A stretch of 64,000 nucleotides of DNA from assembly GCA_030411725.1 (NCBI GenBank), contig MU839836.1, positions 248,001-312,000 on the forward strand. The letters are read 5' to 3'. The notes beneath the pieces were generated by a model. It had not been told where the DNA came from. It saw only the letters and a program-made list of their open reading frames with translations, and did not search any database. The position numbers and the translations under genes were made by a program. Position 1 is the first letter of the stretch; each line of letters starts with the position of its first letter. The stretch comes from Echria macrotheca (lineage: Eukaryota > Ascomycota > Sordariomycetes > Sordariales > Schizotheciaceae). This document shows, in pieces, positions 1 through 11,443 of the stretch.

Positions 1-754
1 GCCGGTAGTTAAACAAGCGGAAGATCAAAATCCGGCACTTTCAATCCAAATTCATTTCTTGGCTGTGTGGTGGGTTATATAGAGCCTTGTTGACTTGCCC
101 GATATGAGTTATGCTGCGTGGATGCTTCCCTGGGGAGGTAGGGTTTGTATAGAGTAGAAACCACAATAGAATCGAGATCCAGACAATAAGACAGTTTCGA
201 CGGCACATCGAGACCATGCTTTTTTTAGGCGCGGATATCACTGAAAAATGATGGACTCAAAACTTCCACCATGTGCTGTCCAAGATTCGCTGACTCGTTG
301 GATTGGTCGTGTGTTTCCGAGGGTGGTCGGATGTTACTCGGTGGCAACGCGCCGATCGCCCCGGAGGCTCCGTTAAAGCCGACGACCGTCGGCGAATATC
401 TCGGCGCGCTTATGCATCGCGCTGACGGGTATGACATCAACGGGGATTTTTTCATGCAGGAGGCATCAATAATCTGGTTGTGCACGGTATCGCGGATCTG
501 GGCTCTGTTTTGACAGGCAGTCGTTGCCAACAGTGCCAAGCCATGCCGTTCTGTCGTGATGTTGCCCGGGATGCAGGTGTCGATGGCACCGGAAGATGAA
601 TTTGGGCCTCATTTCCATCCCTAAAAATGTGTGCAAGCAACCGCGCCATCTGACGACTAAGGATGCGTATCACGACTAAGGATACTACAATACAGAGTGA
701 AGGCCCAAGGATACCTAGGTAAAGAGTAATACCGTTTCAGACACACACCCACCG
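1..754. other. No supported gene at left edge
   Basis: Only short overlapping open frames on both strands are seen, with no recognisable domain, no signal peptide and no convincing splice structure. A short TACCTAGGTA motif lies near 711-722. This may be the 3' flank of the esterase that follows, plus the edge of a gene outside the window. Confidence 0.5.
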
Positions 755-1864
755 TCAATCCTTGTACAGACCGTGTGCCAACTTCAGCGCGTCAACGGCA
801 TCCCGATCATACTCATCCTTCTGCTTCAAAAAGGGCATATACATAAACGTGTGCGGACAGCCCAGATAGCGCTTAAACGTAACCTTGGCGCCACCAGCAA
901 CCAGCTTCATCCCATACGCCTCGCCCTCATCACGCAGCGGGTCGACCTCGGCCGTGCGAATAAACGTATCGCACAGCCCCTTCCAGTTCGAAGCACGGAT
1001 CGGTGCAAGCCACCAGTCGGGCCACATGGCCCGCAGCTCGGCGATCCTGTCCTGCGGCATAGCATGGCTGCCCAGATAGCGGATGCGCTCCCAGGGCAGC
1101 GTGGGATCCGCGCGAAATTCGCCAAACGACGGGAACGGCGAGTCCTCCCACGAGCGGTACGCGAGCCCGTCGGTCGAGGGCGGCACCGACGCAAGACACA
1201 GTCGTAGAGGTATCCCGGCGTCGCGCGCGAGGTGCTGGAGGATGAGACAGATGTGCGAGCCAGCTGACACGCCGCCGATGGATACCGATGCTGGGTTGAT
1301 ATTTAGCAGTTCCGCGCCGGGGCCGTCTGTTACCCAGCGCAGCGCTGCCCAGGCGTCTTGTACGCACTTGCCCCAGACGGATTCGGGACAGAGGCGGTAG
1401 GCGACGTCGACCACCACGATGCCGGCGGTGCGCATGCTCAGACATAGCTGGCCTTCGGAGATGAGGTCGCCTACGACGAAGCCGCCTCCTACGGTGTAGT
1501 ATTATCAGCATTTTGGCTGTATTAAGATAACGCGGAGCGGGGTAGTCGTACCGTGGTGGTTCAGGTGGACGGGGTACGGGCCGGGGCCCGACGTGGCAGG
1601 GTCTGGGTGGTACACGCGCACGGTGAAGGGCGTGCCGTCTCCCGAAAAGAGGACGTGGTCGGCCACGCGCTCGTGGTGCGCCGTGTCGATGGCGATGGGC
1701 GAGCGGTCTGGGTGCAGTCGGACGTGCTCGATGGGCGCCGTGTGGTTGGGCGGCTTGCGGGACACCACGTCGACGTAGTACTGCAAAAAGGCTGGGTCGA
1801 GACGCACGCGGATGTGCTCCTCGATGAGGCCGGCGGCCAAGCCAGCGGTGTCGGTGGGATTCAT
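755..1864 (-). CDS. HSL-type alpha/beta hydrolase (esterase/lipase-like)
   Basis: Predicted carboxyl-ester hydrolase of the hormone-sensitive-lipase/Abhydrolase_3 family, 348 aa. Two exons (1864-1552 and 1488-755) are joined across a 63-nt intron with a GTACGA donor, CTGATAA branch site and TAG acceptor. Splicing creates the oxyanion-hole motif HGGGF (His104 to Phe108), which strongly supports the junction. The nucleophile elbow GGVSAG places Ser at about residue 179. The C-terminal part has a VDPLRDE acid motif and a CPHTF histidine motif, completing a Ser-Asp-His triad. There is no signal peptide, so a cytosolic enzyme is likely. Substrate cannot be inferred. Neighbours do not suggest a pathway. 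Confidence 0.88.
1489..1551 (-). other. Intron of HSL-type esterase
   Basis: The 63-nt intron on the minus strand has donor GTACGA, branch CTGATAA and acceptor TAG. Its removal restores HGGGF and frame; unspliced reading hits stops. Confidence 0.85.
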
Positions 1865-2522
1865 ATTGGCTGGAGTACTTGATGTTGGCCCGATTTCTGG
1901 TGTTTCGGCAAAATGCTGCGCGGGGTTGATTGCGGTAAGGTTAACGTAGATATGTAATCAATCTGCAAGGCGGGTAGATAGTAGCAGATGCTGCAAGAGG
2001 GACCGTATTTGTAAAAATAGAATGAGGTTCGGAACGGTTTTGTTATGCTGTGGTTCCCACAAAATCCTAAACATCCAAGAAAACAAACAGGAGACAACCT
2101 GGAAGAGATAAATCCTGCACCAACAAGGTACCTGGTACAAGACCAATAATCGTCTACGTCAACAGCATCATTGTGAGCCACCAGTGCATGTAGTAAATTC
2201 AATAGTTTCTATCCTGCGTAACCCGTACATCGTTGGATCTTTGGGAAGATGTAGCTTGATTGACCTGCGGCATAGAAAACTGAGGAGTACTTCCGCAGTA
2301 GGGAAGCATGTAGACGCTTCAACAGTACGTCGTGACATCCTCGAAAATAAATCTGCCACCTTGCATCTTACAAAGGTACACCCCATCATTAACATCACGA
2401 GATTCACCATCAGGGATATTCCATATAATCGTATATCAACAATTTCTTTTTTCTTTTTTTCCAATGAAAAGTAAAGAAGCGTATCTCAACAAAGATGGCT
2501 TGGATTCTCCCCCGAACTAGCT
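1865..2522. other. Intergenic, promoter side of esterase
   Basis: This stretch is moderately AT-rich with a poly-T tract near 2450-2460. Short open frames on both strands have no recognisable content. It probably holds the esterase 5' region and the 3' end of the next hydrolase. Confidence 0.45.
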
Positions 2523-3446
2523 TTACTCACCTGAGCCAAGACCCTCAACAAACGCAATAACATGCTCCGCCACCTTCTCCGGCACATCCAGCGGCGACAA
2601 ATGTCCCGACCCCTCCAGCACCACCATCCTCGCGCCCTCATGCAGCTTCCCCAAAACCTTCTCCCTCACCCGCTCAACCGGCTCAACCACATCCCCATCC
2701 GCAGCCAGCACCAAAATTGGTATCTTCACCTCTTCTAGTCCTTCCGACACATCCTCAGCCATCCCATACATCGGCCACGCCGCCTTGGCCCCGGCACTCC
2801 CGCCCAACATATCCTCCACCACAAACCGCGGCAGCTCTTTATTCTCCTCACCAAACGACCTCGTCAAAACCCCCACCGCCGCCGCCCTCGCCAGTTCCTC
2901 GCCATCATAAGCATGCACCTGCTGCTCCCTCATACTCTCCGGCAAGACCAACGGCCCCGGCGGCGCCGGACTAACCAGCACCAGCCCAACCACATTCACG
3001 ACCCTACGGCGCGCAACCAACATGGCAACCTTGGCGCCCATCGACAAACCCACCAGTACCACCCCGCCCTGACGACCACCAGGCACGACCTCGGCCACAA
3101 CACCCTCCATATCCCGCGCCATATCGGCCATGGAATATCCTTCAGCAGAAGAAGCAGAAGCAGACCCGCCCCAGCCGCGCAGATCCACCGCGACGCAGCG
3201 GAACCGCGCAGCAACGGCCGGCGCGGCGAGGGACCAGGTGCGCGCGGACCCGCCCCAGAAGTGGAGGAAGACGATTGTCGGGCGTTTGTCTTGGGCATCG
3301 TCCTCGCCGGAAAAGGAAACCATGGCGCGCAGGTGCACCTCTGCGTCTACGTCTGGCTTGCTAGTAGGTTGGTCCGCGGCCGGGACTTGGACGGTGCGGG
3401 CGTGCCATGATGTCCAGGGCCTGGGCTGTTGTTGGGCCATGTTCAT
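2523..3446 (-). CDS. Alpha/beta hydrolase fold protein (Abhydrolase_1 type)
   Basis: Single-exon protein of about 307 aa. I place the start at the ATG at 3446, because the open frame extends upstream only from a TTG through a (GT)n microsatellite. Visible features are an oxyanion region VFLHFWGGS, a GWGGS turn after strand 4, the nucleophile elbow GLSMG, an acidic residue in AADGDVV, and a C-terminal EGSGHLSPLDVPE carrying the catalytic His. This is the pattern of haloperoxidase/epoxide-hydrolase-like or esterase enzymes; the precise reaction cannot be read. There is no signal peptide. The neighbouring genes are unrelated. Confidence 0.85.
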   Translation of the reverse strand: MNMAQQQPRPWTSWHARTVQVPAADQPTSKPDVDAEVHLRAMVSFSGEDDAQDKRPTIVFLHFWGGSARTWSLAAPAVAARFRCVAVDLRGWGGSASASSAEGYSMADMARDMEGVVAEVVPGGRQGGVVLVGLSMGAKVAMLVARRRVVNVVGLVLVSPAPPGPLVLPESMREQQVHAYDGEELARAAAVGVLTRSFGEENKELPRFVVEDMLGGSAGAKAAWPMYGMAEDVSEGLEEVKIPILVLAADGDVVEPVERVREKVLGKLHEGARMVVLEGSGHLSPLDVPEKVAEHVIAFVEGLGSGE

Positions 3447-3453
3447 GGGAGCG

Positions 3454-3480
3454 CGGTGTGTGTGTGTGTGTGTGTGTGCG
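3454..3480. repeat. (GT)n microsatellite
   Basis: An uninterrupted GT run lies just upstream of the hydrolase start codon. If translation began at the upstream TTG it would encode a His-Thr run. I treat it as 5' leader. Confidence 0.8.
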
Positions 3481-3565
3481 GCCGAGAGAGCTGTCCGTTG
3501 AAGTGCGTGTGTGCGTTTTGGGTGGTGAGGTGGTAACAAGATCAGGTAAGGGAACTCCTGGTTAG

Positions 3566-3598
3566 GTGCCTAAGGTAGGTAGGTAGGTAGGTAGGTAG
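3566..3598. repeat. (GGTA)n tandem repeat
   Basis: About seven tandem GGTA units. Related TACCTAGGTA/GGTAGGTA motifs recur across the window (near 711, 14658, 20208, 26936, 29140, 35164 and 62461). Confidence 0.75.
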
Positions 3599-3599
3599 T

Positions 3600-4621
3600 G
3601 AAAAGACTTGTTTTTGGCTGTCTTGGGTCGAGGTCGATAACGGTGTAGAGAAGGTGGAAACCTTTTTTTTCTTTGGTTTATTTTTTGTTTCGTTTTTTTG
3701 TTCCTTTCGGGTCTCTTATATATAGTTGTCGAGGAGGGGCGTCTTTTGATCGTCGCCATCTCGCCCTATCACTGCTGCCGTTGCATCCGAGCTTGTTCGG
3801 ATCCAACCGCAGCAACATTGCGGCACGTACTTTCCCCTTCCGGCCCCTCCCCCCAACCTGCCGGAAAGAAGCGGACAACCGCCGCCACCCGGTAATCCCA
3901 CCCCGGCCCAATCCGGCACAATCTCTGGGTCGGTCAGGTACCTACATTCATTTCCCATGTTCGCAATACTGAGGGATACTGCAGATTTAATACTGACAGA
4001 GGCCGATGTTTTGTTACTTGAAAGCCTCAGACTTGACCTTCTTCCCGACGATGGAATCCGTCTGGTAATCTGATTGATAATGTGTCGAGAGATATATGAC
4101 TGGCTGAACTTATCAGCGACTGCTGCCGCTTTCTCCCGTCATTTCCCCCCTCGTTTCTCCCTCGTCTTCCCATGTCTATTAGCTTGTTTCTAGTTCAGTT
4201 CCTTTTCAGGCAGAGGATGAATACAACAAAGTTAGTAATTTGAGATTGATTTCGAGAGGAACAAATATTTTGGTGCGAGCGAGTCCGTCTTTACACCACC
4301 GGCGACATGGGCAGCCCCTTTGGTAGGGTCTACTTCTTCGGTGATTCTGGTCGCCGTAACGAAAGAGAATCAATCCCTGAACGTAACTCTTGGCAGCCAT
4401 TGTGTTTACAATTGACATGGAAAAGGGGCTAGGGGGCGCGTAGCCCACCATGACTAAATATCCATGTCGACATTTTGAGTCAATATCGATGTAGAACTTT
4501 TCATAGCATGTCACAGCATGCCTGTTTACTGAAACTATCCGTCTTGCACTTCCCATTACGCCCACGATTAATATTACCCATAGATACACACCGCAGAAAA
4601 CATATCCCCAAACCTCCCCCA
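3600..4621. other. Intergenic between hydrolase and GH45-like gene
   Basis: Promoter region of the minus-strand hydrolase followed by the 3' flank of the GH45-like gene. Open frames here have no recognisable domains. Confidence 0.45.
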
Positions 4622-5466
4622 CTACGCCGAGCATCCCGAAACATCAACCAGCGCCTGCGGACACCTTACCTGCCGATACGTAATCCCCCACCCATTAACA
4701 TCCCCACCCGCCCAGTTCCACCGCCAATTACACCCATCCTGCAGATTCTGCGGCAGATCCCCACACTGCGCCGCACCGGCCACGCCGCCGTACTGCCGTC
4801 CCCAGCTAGTCCCGTACTGGTTCCGACATCCCGCCTCGTTGGGCCCGACGCCGCCGCCAGGCGTCAGGATGACAAAGTCGGCGGCCGTGACGTTGGCGTC
4901 GCCCTCGCCCACCACGCCCACGTTGATGGTCTGCACCGTCATGCGCCGGCCGCGCGCCGCGCCGGACGTCCACGTTAGCTCGAAGCAGCGGCAGCAGTCG
5001 GTCGCCGCAAAGCCTACGGCGAAGCCGAGCGCGTTGTTGTTGTCGCTGTCGTCAGGGACTGGTAGTGGTGCGTAGGTGTCGCAGAGGAAGGCCGTCCCTG
5101 CGCCGCCTGTGTCACAGCCCGAGGACGCGGCGAGGGCGCGGCTGGTGGGCAGGGCGTGGTTGTTTATGTCGCATACTTGGGGCTGGCCTCTGTCGAGGGA
5201 TTAGGATGGTGCTGAGAGGATAGGAAAAGGGGAGGGATAATACGTTATGCCCTTGTTTAGGTTCTTGGCCCAGGCGCAGGCCGGCTTGCAGCTTGTGGTT
5301 GTGTTAGCTTTTGGATGCCCTCTTTGGGACCTGGGGGGAAGACGTACCAGTCCCAGCCGGTGTAGGACTTGCCGCTGCCTGTTGCGGCCCGGGCCACCGG
5401 GGTGGCGTGGACGGCGGTTGACACCAGGCCGGCGGTGAGGTATGCTAGGAGGATGTAGACACGCAT
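4622..5466 (-). CDS. GH45-like endoglucanase, secreted, altered active site
   Basis: Secreted protein of 244 aa related to GH45 endo-beta-1,4-glucanases. Three exons (5466-5348, 5291-5244, 5189-4622) are separated by introns of 56 and 54 nt. The first splice creates GWDCCKPACAW, the family N-terminal motif with the nucleophile Asp39. An N-terminal signal peptide ends near the VHATPVAR region. Downstream are the Cys-rich DCCRCFELTWTSG, the PGGGVG loop, QYGG and RQVRCP blocks typical of the family. There is no CBM1 or linker at the C-terminus. The usual TRYWD reads YTGWD, and the usual HFD(L/M) carrying the proton donor before PGGGVG reads DFVI, so activity may be reduced or different. Confidence 0.85.
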
Positions 5467-6828
5467 TGAATTTGAGTTGGAAAGTGGTCTTGTTTGGGTT
5501 CTGTGTTTTTGGAGACAAAGCTGTATGGCGAATATGGTTTCATCCACTTAGGGCATGGGAAAAGGGGGGATGTCTGGTTGCTTTATACTTTTTTCTTCGT
5601 CCTCGAGGAGTTACCTTAATTACCGTAAGGTGGCCAGGGCACTCTGGTGGGAAAGTCACGCCAGGTTCCATAGGGACCTAGCCTTCCCACTCTCATACCG
5701 CTGGTATATATAGAACGTATATATCTACTGAAGCGCATCCTCCATCATCATCCCGTGTCATGAAAATGGCTGGAGGCAGCCGTTAGGCGCTCGAATAGTA
5801 CAACGAACCTCGTCAATTTCACCGGGAAAGCCTGAGAATGAGGCGGTCCTATGTTACTACCAGTCCCGTCGAGCCACCGGTTTAATCTGTGCATGGCAGT
5901 TTCGTCATGACAAAGGCATGATCCGGAATCGGAAGAGGCAATATCGGCCCGGCGCCAGGAAAGAGACTCGTCATAGTAATGTCATCGAGGGCGGATTGTG
6001 TGGTGTCGATACCTGATTTTCTCCGATCAGGCCACCGCTGGCGGGCCTCGGAACGATGAGCAGATGGACCAATCAGACAGGTGGTTTTCTGATATTTTCC
6101 GTGTTATAAATACCACAGGACCCTTAGCCAAACTCCCTAATTAGTAGAGGCGGCAAAGGGGCGAGGTGGTGGTGACTGGCCCATCCCAACATACCCGTAT
6201 CCATCTAAAAAGGGGCTAAAGGCAAATCTTGGTCGTCTCGCCATATGATCGTGATCGACACGAGAAATAAGTATGTATAGCGTATATAGGGAACGGGAAG
6301 TGGGGCACATATATAAGCAACCAGACAGCCCGGGTTTTGTCAAACGACCTAACCAAGTTCCAAACAGCCGGTTGCTGCACGATGCACACGGCATGGCGAA
6401 CCGGCAACCAGGTTGTCTTTCTGACCACCCCACTTTAGCCTGGTCCCCGGAATTACAGACTTGGTCTCGACCTCGGGGAAAGCAGGAGGGAGGCACGGTG
6501 TGACCAAAGTCCTAGACGGAACTAGAATGCACCCGAGGTAGTATCTTTCTCCGAGTCAAAGGGGACATACGGGCGGCAGAAACCGTAATATTTGCGCCAC
6601 AAGTAACTTTGGTTATATGGCTGGCCCTCTCCAGTTGAGGTTGACATGTTTTATCTCGCTGTGCTTCTAATCTTTCGTGACGCAGTATCGGTAGGTAACT
6701 TATATGCGTAGCCGATCGGCAGACGATATTCAACCTACAGCTGTTGCGACGCCGGAACAGAGTCAAAGCTGCATGCTGCGCACCTATCCAGAGACCAGCT
6801 CCGGGTGACAGGTACCTAAAAAACACAA
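5467..6828. other. Intergenic, GH45-like promoter side
   Basis: The promoter side of the GH45-like gene includes A/T-rich TATATA tracts near 5704-5722. Nothing further downstream to the MFS stop codon has a recognisable protein or RNA signature. Confidence 0.45.
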
Positions 6829-8598
6829 CTATGCCTTTGGCCCACGCGGTTCTGCCCGCCGCGGACCCGCCAGCCGACTCGCCCGCCGCAGACGCTCCCC
6901 GTAGAACCAAATGATGACCGGCGCCGGGATGCCTACCAGGCCCGCCACGCCTGCAAGCAAACTCCCGCCGAGCCCGTAGCCAAGATTTCCAAACAGAGCG
7001 GGCACAAACAGCGGAAAGACAAAGGCCATCAACGAGCGCAGCAGCGCGCACGCGGCCGATGCCGATGCCGAGTGCAGCCCGTACGCGTCGGCAACATAGG
7101 CCGAGATGCACTGGTACGAGACAATCGAACTGCCGGCGAACAGGGCGGCCGCCATCTTTTTGTTTTTTGTCGTTAGTGTCTGTCCACAAAATCCCCGAGA
7201 GATACAGCAAGCACAACGTGAATGGGGCGACTCACGTACGTTGGGCAGCAGAAAGTGCGCGCGCGCCTGGGCGGTCCAGCCATAAGCCAGAATGGCGCAC
7301 GGCGTCAGGAGCGCGGCCGGCACCATCAGCGGCACGCGGAACTCGGGCGCGCCGGGCGTGTTTTCGGGCAGCCGGTGGCGGCGGCGCAGGGCGGCGTAGA
7401 CGCGGTCGGTGGCCGGGCCGCAGAGGCTGACGCCGACCAGCGAGCCGAGGGCTAGTGAGAGGTAGTTGAGGCTCGCGTCGCCCTTGGGCATGCCGTACCG
7501 GTCCTCCCACAGCGCCGGGAAGCCCGAGATCAGGAGGTAGAGCGTGCCGAAGTTGAAGGCCTGGACGAGCGCGAGCACCTGGATGATGGGCTGCGTGGCG
7601 AGCATGATCCTTTGTCTCCGTTAGTTTCCGTCGTAATAGAAGCGGACGAGAAGTAAAAAAAGCTCACCAAGGCCGTGACATCGCCGACACCGTCAACCTC
7701 GCAAATCCCCATCCCCGGCTGCCGCTGCCGTTCTCGGCTGCGCACTCCCACTCAGTCCGAAACGCAGGACTCCCCGTCTCGGCCCTCAGCCGGCGGGCCT
7801 TTTGCGCCAGAATGCGCGGCGCATACGTCTCACGCAGAAACAGCGCAGCCATAACCTGCGCGACAAGACTCAGCAGCACAATAGCAAAAAAGCACCAGCG
7901 CCACGACGCGTGCTGGGCGATATACCCGCCGGCGATGGGCCCGACGGCGGGGCCGAGCACCTGCGTGAGCTGGTAGACGGCGATGCCCTGCCCCCGCTCC
8001 TCGGGCCGCCAGCAGTCCGTCAGCACGCCGCTGCCCATGCCGACGCTCGCGCTGCCGCCGAGCCCGGCGACGAAGCGGAACGCCGTCACCTGGCCTTGCG
8101 AGGACGCGATGCCGCACAGCGCCGTGAAGGCCATGAATACGAGGTTGCCGGCGCGGATCACCGGCACGCGGCCGCAGGTCTCGGACCACGGCGACAAGAC
8201 CAGCGGGCCGAGCGCGTATGCTAGTAGGAAGACTGAGAGCACGAGTTGTTGCTGCGCGCCGGGGGGGATGGCTAGCTCGGCTGAGATGGAGCTTAGCGCT
8301 GGTGCTGTGATGGAGGAGCACAGTGGTGAGAGGAAGGCGAAGCCTGATACGATGAGGGATGTCTAGTCTCTCTCTCTGTGTGTTAGCTACAATGCAATAC
8401 CACAAACGGGATTACGGGAAAAAAGGGGCTACGGACCGCCCACTTCCGCCTCTTGGACCAGTTCTTGGGATTCTCCGGGTCGGATGGCCCGTCCCACGTC
8501 ACCTGCCACCAGTCGGAGGTCGTCGGAGAGCTGGGGCTACCGGTAGCCGAGCAGTCCGATGAGTTGGTAGCAGAAGAAGGGGTAGTGGACGGCGCCAT
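6829..8598 (-). CDS. MFS transporter, DHA1 (drug:H+ antiporter) type
   Basis: Twelve-helix-type plasma-membrane transporter of about 517 aa. The start is the ATG at 8598 (the frame extends to a GTG further up). Four exons (8598-8437, 8362-7668, 7609-7240, 7155-6829) are separated by introns of 74, 58 and 84 nt with CTAAC branch sites. The N-terminus has the fungal DHA1 signature DPENPKNWS followed by RKWA at the start of helix 1. The antiporter motif is visible as VLGPAVGPIAGGYIA, and SYQCISAYVADAYG lies in the late helices. Likely role is proton-coupled export of drugs, polyamines or small metabolites. No biosynthetic cluster is next to it. Confidence 0.88.
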
Positions 8599-8672
8599 GG
8601 TTGTCGAGCTGGGCCGCGGACTCACTCAGGCGGGTGGGTGGTGGACACGACGGATACGGTGCTTCTAGCCGG

Positions 8673-8705
8673 GTGTGAGTGAGTGAGTGAGTGAGTGAGT
8701 TGAGT
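8673..8705. repeat. (GAGT)n tandem repeat
   Basis: A run of GTGAGTGAGT units sits in the presumed 5' leader of the MFS gene. Confidence 0.75.
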
Positions 8706-9245
8706 GACCTTCGGGGGTTGGTGTGATGATGAATCTGATGAATGGATGGGAAAAAGAGAGAGACAGAGAGACAGAAAGGAAGGAAGGGAGCGAGTGAGAG
8801 AAAAGAAGATTACGGCCGATACAAGTGTGTGAGTCCGGGGAGGGCGACGCGGACGGGGGGCCAAACTCCTGGGCGGGCGAGGGGTAATGTCAGACATTGT
8901 GGTACTACTGTCGCCCGCGTCATCGCCGTCTGTGTGTCGCCGGATCGACTGTCAAACGGCGGCTCAACCCCCCTGGTGTTGCCCTGCAACCAGACACATG
9001 TCTGAATCCACGTGGGTCCAGGGTGGGAAACGGGGCATCCAACGGTCGGGAAGAGTGGCGTTGACGGCTTGTTTGGGCAAAGCAATGAATGAGACATGTA
9101 TTCCTGTGTCACTAACCACCTTGTTTGATACTTGATTACCTTACATGTACGTCGACTTGTTTTGCTCAAAGACAAACCGACACCTCATTACCCCGGCCCG
9201 GCCCGGCCTCCCCGTGTTCTGCCCGCACATCCGACATCGTCCTCA
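8706..9245. other. Intergenic, MFS promoter
   Basis: Purine-rich stretch (8750-8815) followed by mixed sequence. No coding or structured RNA signal recognised. Confidence 0.45.
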
Positions 9246-10146
9246 TCACGCCTTCTTCTCCCCCTTATCAGCAACAGCCTGGTCGAGCACGACGAATCCC
9301 TCGGTCTTGCGCCACGCATAGTCAAGCAGCCCCGCGACCGTCTGCGCGGCCGCCTCGCCCACCCGCAGCTTCACCACGTACAAGCTGGCGTCCATGCCGC
9401 AGCTGATGCCGCCGCTGCTGATAACCCTCAAACCGGTGGCGGGCGAAACTCCGGAATCGACGAAGCGCGCGGCCACGACGGTTCCGGCCTGCTGCGGGGG
9501 CAGGGTCCGGGCGGCGGCCGTCTGGGCGTACTTCTTGAGCAGGTCGTAGGCGGCCCAGTGGGTGGTGCAGAGCTTTGTGTCGAAGATGCCGAGGGCGCCG
9601 AGGAAGATGGCGCCGGTGCAGATGGACCTTTTTTGGGGGGGTTTTGTGTTAGCACAGTCGTCCGTCCTGAAGATGGGATGGATGGAGGTGGGGCATACAT
9701 ACAGCAGAATTCGACCATCGTGGGCGAGATCGACGGAGTGCGGCGGCTCGGGCAGTGCCGCGTAGGCTTCGATCAGGCGCATGAATGGACTGTTGACCTT
9801 GGCGGCCTGCGCGACGACGGGGTCGGTCGTGCCGCCCGGGACGACGAGCATCTCGTACTGGGGCAGGTGGTTGCGGATCAAGTCGTCGTCGAGGGCGATG
9901 TCGCGCTGCGGTGGTGGGGGGTTTTGTTAGCTTGTCGTGGGGAGAGAACAGAGAACAAACGGGAAACAGAAATAAATCAACCTTGACGTGCACACCCTCG
10001 ATCGACGTGGTGATTTCGCTCTCGGCAGCGACGAAAATCTCAAAAACGGCCCCGTCGCCGGCTTTCTGGAGGACCTCGTACGGCCCGTTCATGTCGAGCG
10101 TGTTGAAACCGGGGAAGAGGACGAGGAGGATCTTGCGTGGCGCCAT
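9246..10146 (-). CDS. DJ-1/PfpI family protein (class I GATase-like)
   Basis: Protein of 249 aa with three exons (10146-9982, 9905-9703, 9627-9246) and introns of 76 and 75 nt. Splicing at 9703/9627 creates the nucleophile-elbow motif LLSICTGA, with the likely reactive Cys at about residue 126. The N-terminus MAPRKILLVLFPGFNTLDMNGPYE has the family first strand and an acidic residue; VVPGG and TTHWAAYD are further landmarks. There is no DNA-binding AraC tail, so it is a stand-alone domain. Known members act as glyoxalases, chaperones or isocyanide hydratase-like enzymes; which applies here cannot be read. Cytosolic, no signal peptide. Confidence 0.85.
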
Positions 10147-11443
10147 GTTGATTCCTAATTTCGGACCGTGGTAAAGGACTTCAGGGATGTTGTTCAAGTC
10201 GTTGGAGGGGAGACTAAGTATATCTGGGTAGGCAGAAATACTGCTAGATGTTCCGGCACCCGGCTTGCTTATTTATCTGACATTGACGGGCTTCCGACCT
10301 CGCATTCGGCGGGTACAGCGGAGCCAGGTGACAAAGTACTACTACGTTGGGTGCCCTGGGTAAGCTTCGGCTGAGGCAATTATGCGGGATGCATGCATGT
10401 TGTCGACGTTCTAATCGGCCTCGGAAGGACTCCCGTTGGTAAAAACTAAAATGTTCGGAAAGACGGTGGTGGCAGCTGAAATGCAACCTCGGAGTGTGGC
10501 TGGCTGATCTTGGCGTGAATGGCAGATTCGGTCGACTTGCATGTCGCATCGTAGCTGACTGGACCTGTCAGATATGCGTCGGGTTCTAGAGGTGACGCAC
10601 GAGCACAATACTGGCGAGTGGCACAGAAGAGGAAAACGACTTTCTTGGTGTGAAGTCGAAAGAAAGTTAGAGCCAAGGAATATTCCCTGCTGAACATGGC
10701 TTGCATGGGTACCTATCCCTGCCAGCCCTGTCCTTGTTATCCCCGGGGTCCGGGGAGAGAGGGTTCCGAGCGATCGACATTGTGCTGTGCGAATTCAAAT
10801 TCTTACGAACAGTCTTGCAAATTCATGCCACTTGGGCCCGGTATTCTGGATTGAAAAGCTAATAGTGTCGTACCCGGCGTAGTATAACATTTTCGGGCGT
10901 TGAACCAATCCATTTCTCTCCTGATACACCTCCGCCACTGCCAGGCAAGGGTGAGAGGGGTACGGAGTACCCGCCGGGACTTTCAGCCCAGGCGATCTGT
11001 GTTCCAACCTTGGCAACTTTCCATGTGACAACCAGGATGGTTGTCCAACATTAGCAGGTACCCTTCACACATCACACAACCGGACCAAGTTAATTTTTAG
11101 GGTTTTTATTCGACTCTGAAAGACGACCGTTATTACACGGTATCCAAGCCATATCTGGACTGAGACGAAAACCGAACGGTCTCCAGTCCCTTCCTGGGTA
11201 TCCCAAAGGAAGAGCGGAAAAAGAGATTCTAGATTACAAACAAAACGAAAAAAAACGGAACGCTTGAAGATGCCCGAAAGAAAAATCCCCCCCATAAACG
11301 CCAGAGTTTTGACCATGCGAAGAAAAGAAAAAGGTATACCCCTCGACCTAAATGCCCCATCCGTTTTCCCACTTCCCGAACCACATCGAGACAACGCCGC
11401 CACAACAGCCACAAATAAAAAAAAAGACCAAGCAATCACACCG
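10147..11443. other. Intergenic, no supported gene
   Basis: Divergent open frames lack domains and usable splice signals. Several A-rich runs occur at 11240-11340 and 11415-11430. It probably contains the DJ-1 gene promoter and the 3' region of the zinc-finger gene. Confidence 0.45.

Noticed and set aside
773..1207. Plus-strand open frames across the esterase gene
   Set aside because: Antisense shadows in GC-rich coding DNA; the minus strand has the complete catalytic motifs.
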